A stretch of 45,295 nt of DNA from Gaoshiqia sediminis (GTDB taxonomy: Bacteria > Bacteroidota > Bacteroidia > Bacteroidales > Prolixibacteraceae), in NCBI RefSeq assembly GCF_025907915.1, contig NZ_JAPAAF010000037.1, forward strand, positions 1 through 45,295. Reading direction: 5' to 3'. The position numbers and the translations under genes were made by a program. The notes under the pieces were generated by a model. That model saw nothing but the letters and a program-made list of their open reading frames with translations, searched no databases and had not been told where the DNA came from. The number at the start of each line of letters is the position of its first letter. Position 1 is the first letter of the stretch. Shown here piece by piece: positions 43,944 to 45,295 of the stretch.

Positions 43944-44393
43944 TTTCTTTTTAATTTTTTGGTTAATTATTAAAGTTAAGACTTGAAGATTAAAAAAATG
44001 TCATAAATCGGTAAAAGATAACCGCAATAATCAAACACTAAATAGCGCACGAATGTTCATGTTTCTTCTGCGAAAATTTACCTGCTGGATGATATAAATA
44101 CAGCTCCTGAATAGTAATCCATTAATTTATAGTACGTTCGTTTTTGTCTGAAAGGTCATTTCAACCCCGGCATACCCCGGCATTTGCCAGGCCTGTAAGG
44201 CAGGCCAATCAGGTTCGATCATCGAATGGATTCTGCCATATCAACTTCAGACTATAAGCTTACTTTTTCCAAGGTTTCTGTAAGCTTACTACTAGATAAA
44301 TAAGAAAAGACTTAGATATAATTAAGGAAAAGTCAGGGTTAAATTCGATTCGGATCCAATGATGGTATTTGGGTGCTGATCCAAGGTTTCATT
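43944..44393. other. Intergenic region between peroxiredoxin gene and palindrome array
   Basis: 450 bases without a supported gene. The part near 43944-44010 should hold the peroxiredoxin promoter. A small palindrome GGCCTG/CAGGCC occurs at about 44190-44207, and the decamer TAAGCTTACT is repeated 27 bases apart near 44254 and 44281. Confidence 0.4.
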
Positions 44394-45295
44394 CAACCCG
44401 CTTCGGGGTTGGGGGAGTGGTGGTTGGTTGTCGTATTCCCCCAATTGGATTGGAGGTGATGAATGGTTGGATCACTTTGTGATCGGGGTGCTTCGGTTGA
44501 GCTTGGCTTTTCCAGTCGTACTGATTACTCCAAAGGAGTTGAATTGGATTTTAGGGTCGAAAAGTTGCTTCCGGTATGCAGTAAAGCGTATGGTCACGAC
44601 ATGTCGTGACCGTCCGGCTGCCAAAGAACAGGCGCTTACGTTTAATTGGGCGTTTGGGGCTACGTTCCATCATCTATTATTTTTGACGGAAAGCTTTCCG
44701 GGAGACGTGATATCCGTTTAGTACAACCCGCTTCGGGGTTGCGGGAGTGGTGATTGGTTGTCGTATTCGCCCAATTGGATTGGGGGTGATGAATGGTTCG
44801 ATCATTTCGTGATCGGGGTGCTTCGGTTGAGGTTGGCTTTTCTAGTCGCCTTGATTACTCCGAAGGAGTTGAATTGGATTTTAGGGCCGAAAAGTTGCTT
44901 CCGGTATGCAGTAACGCGTATGGTCACGACATGTCGTGACCATACGGCTGCCAAAGAACAGGCGCGTTCGTTTAATTGGGCGTTGGGGTCACGTTCCATC
45001 ATCTATTATTATTGACGGAAAGCTTTCCGGGTGCCGCGATATCCGGTTCGTACAACCCGCTTCGGGGTTGGGAGAGTGGTTGGTTGTCGTAGTCCCCCAA
45101 TTGGATTGGGGGTGATGAATGGTTGGATCACTTCGTGATCGGGTGCTTCGGTTGAGGTTCTCTTATTTAGTCGTCCCGATTACTCCGAAGGAGTGTCACG
45201 TTCATCACCGCCAGTGTAACTGGCGGATAGCGGATCGGAAAAGCAGGAACTCCGAAGGAGTTCAACATTCTTAAATCAGATACTTTTCGTCGAAG
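44394..45295. repeat. Tandem array of a 330-bp unit built from short palindromes
   Basis: About 2.7 direct copies start at 44394, 44724 and 45053 (spacing 330 and 329). Each unit carries a fixed series of palindromes: CAACCCGCTTCGGGGTTG, CCCCCAAT-TGG-ATTGGGGG, GATCAC-TTC-GTGATC, ACTCC-GAA-GGAGT, GGTCACGACATGTCGTGACC and CGGAAAGCTTTCCG. Several have 3-base loops. Differences between copies mostly keep pairing. The third copy departs from the others after about 45195, where new palindromes appear (CCGCCAGT-GTA-ACTGGCGG). Open frames through two of the copies start at TTG and look spurious. The array reaches the window end, so its full size is unknown. Confidence 0.85.

Noticed and set aside
44428-45015. 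Two similar open frames (97 and 85 codons) in the palindrome array, both starting at TTG with SYSPNWIGGDEW
   Set aside because: They arise from the repeated DNA unit, share no family resemblance, have no ribosome-binding site, and differences between copies preserve palindromes and not codons.
44394-45295. CRISPR array
   Set aside because: Units are 330 bp with no short constant repeat and unique spacer pattern, and no cas genes are present.

Overview
The window reads as a chromosomal segment of a Bacteroidota bacterium, most likely an environmental member of the Marinilabiliales/Prolixibacteraceae type (the family is an inference from gene content). The signs are SusC/SusD pairs, a hybrid two-component system, TAnnTTTG promoter boxes, DUF5018/DUF4960 lipoproteins and a thiamin-riboswitch-controlled TonB receptor.

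Layout. (1) 1-4670: housekeeping and small envelope genes: tatA, a LolD-type ATPase, a TIGR02757 protein, a Tat-signal NIPSNAP protein, a membrane-anchored AraC-type HTH protein and a TonB-domain/TPR protein. (2) 4839-10948: an IS66-family element with matching terminal repeats and a 7-of-8 target duplication. Its transposase gene is split by a second nested element of about 3.5 kb that carries three overlapping tyrosine recombinase genes, a 'recombinase in trio' (RIT) element. Its ends can be mapped to the base: 33-bp perfect inverted repeats and a 7-bp direct repeat of target. The IS66 lies next to a decayed SRAP/YedK-like gene.

(3) 11396-30610: a complete fructan (levan/inulin-type) utilisation locus. 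It holds a sugar porter, a PfkB-family fructokinase, a LamG-GH32 lipoprotein, SusC, SusD, two DUF5018/DUF4960 surface lipoproteins, a second LamG-GH32 lipoprotein and a canonical GH32 exo-fructanase. Facing these genes is a hybrid two-component regulator with a periplasmic sugar-binding sensor. The likely flow is as follows. Surface lipoproteins bind and cut fructan, SusCD imports the fragments, GH32 releases fructose, the porter brings fructose to the cytoplasm, the kinase phosphorylates it, and the regulator senses periplasmic sugar and switches on the locus. Both LamG-GH32 enzymes carry Glu where the family has its Asp nucleophile.

(4) 31102-43943: tRNA-Val and core genes: folC, PIN-PhoH ATPase, mtaB, an inositol-phosphatase-like gene, a glycosyltransferase, two unknown proteins, Hsp20, a TPP riboswitch with a thiamin-type TonB receptor, a beta-carbonic anhydrase, a SUI1/YciH factor and a 1-Cys-type peroxiredoxin.

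(5) 44394-45295: about 2.7 tandem copies of a 330-bp non-coding unit built from short palindromes, many with 3-base loops. The array runs off the end of the window.
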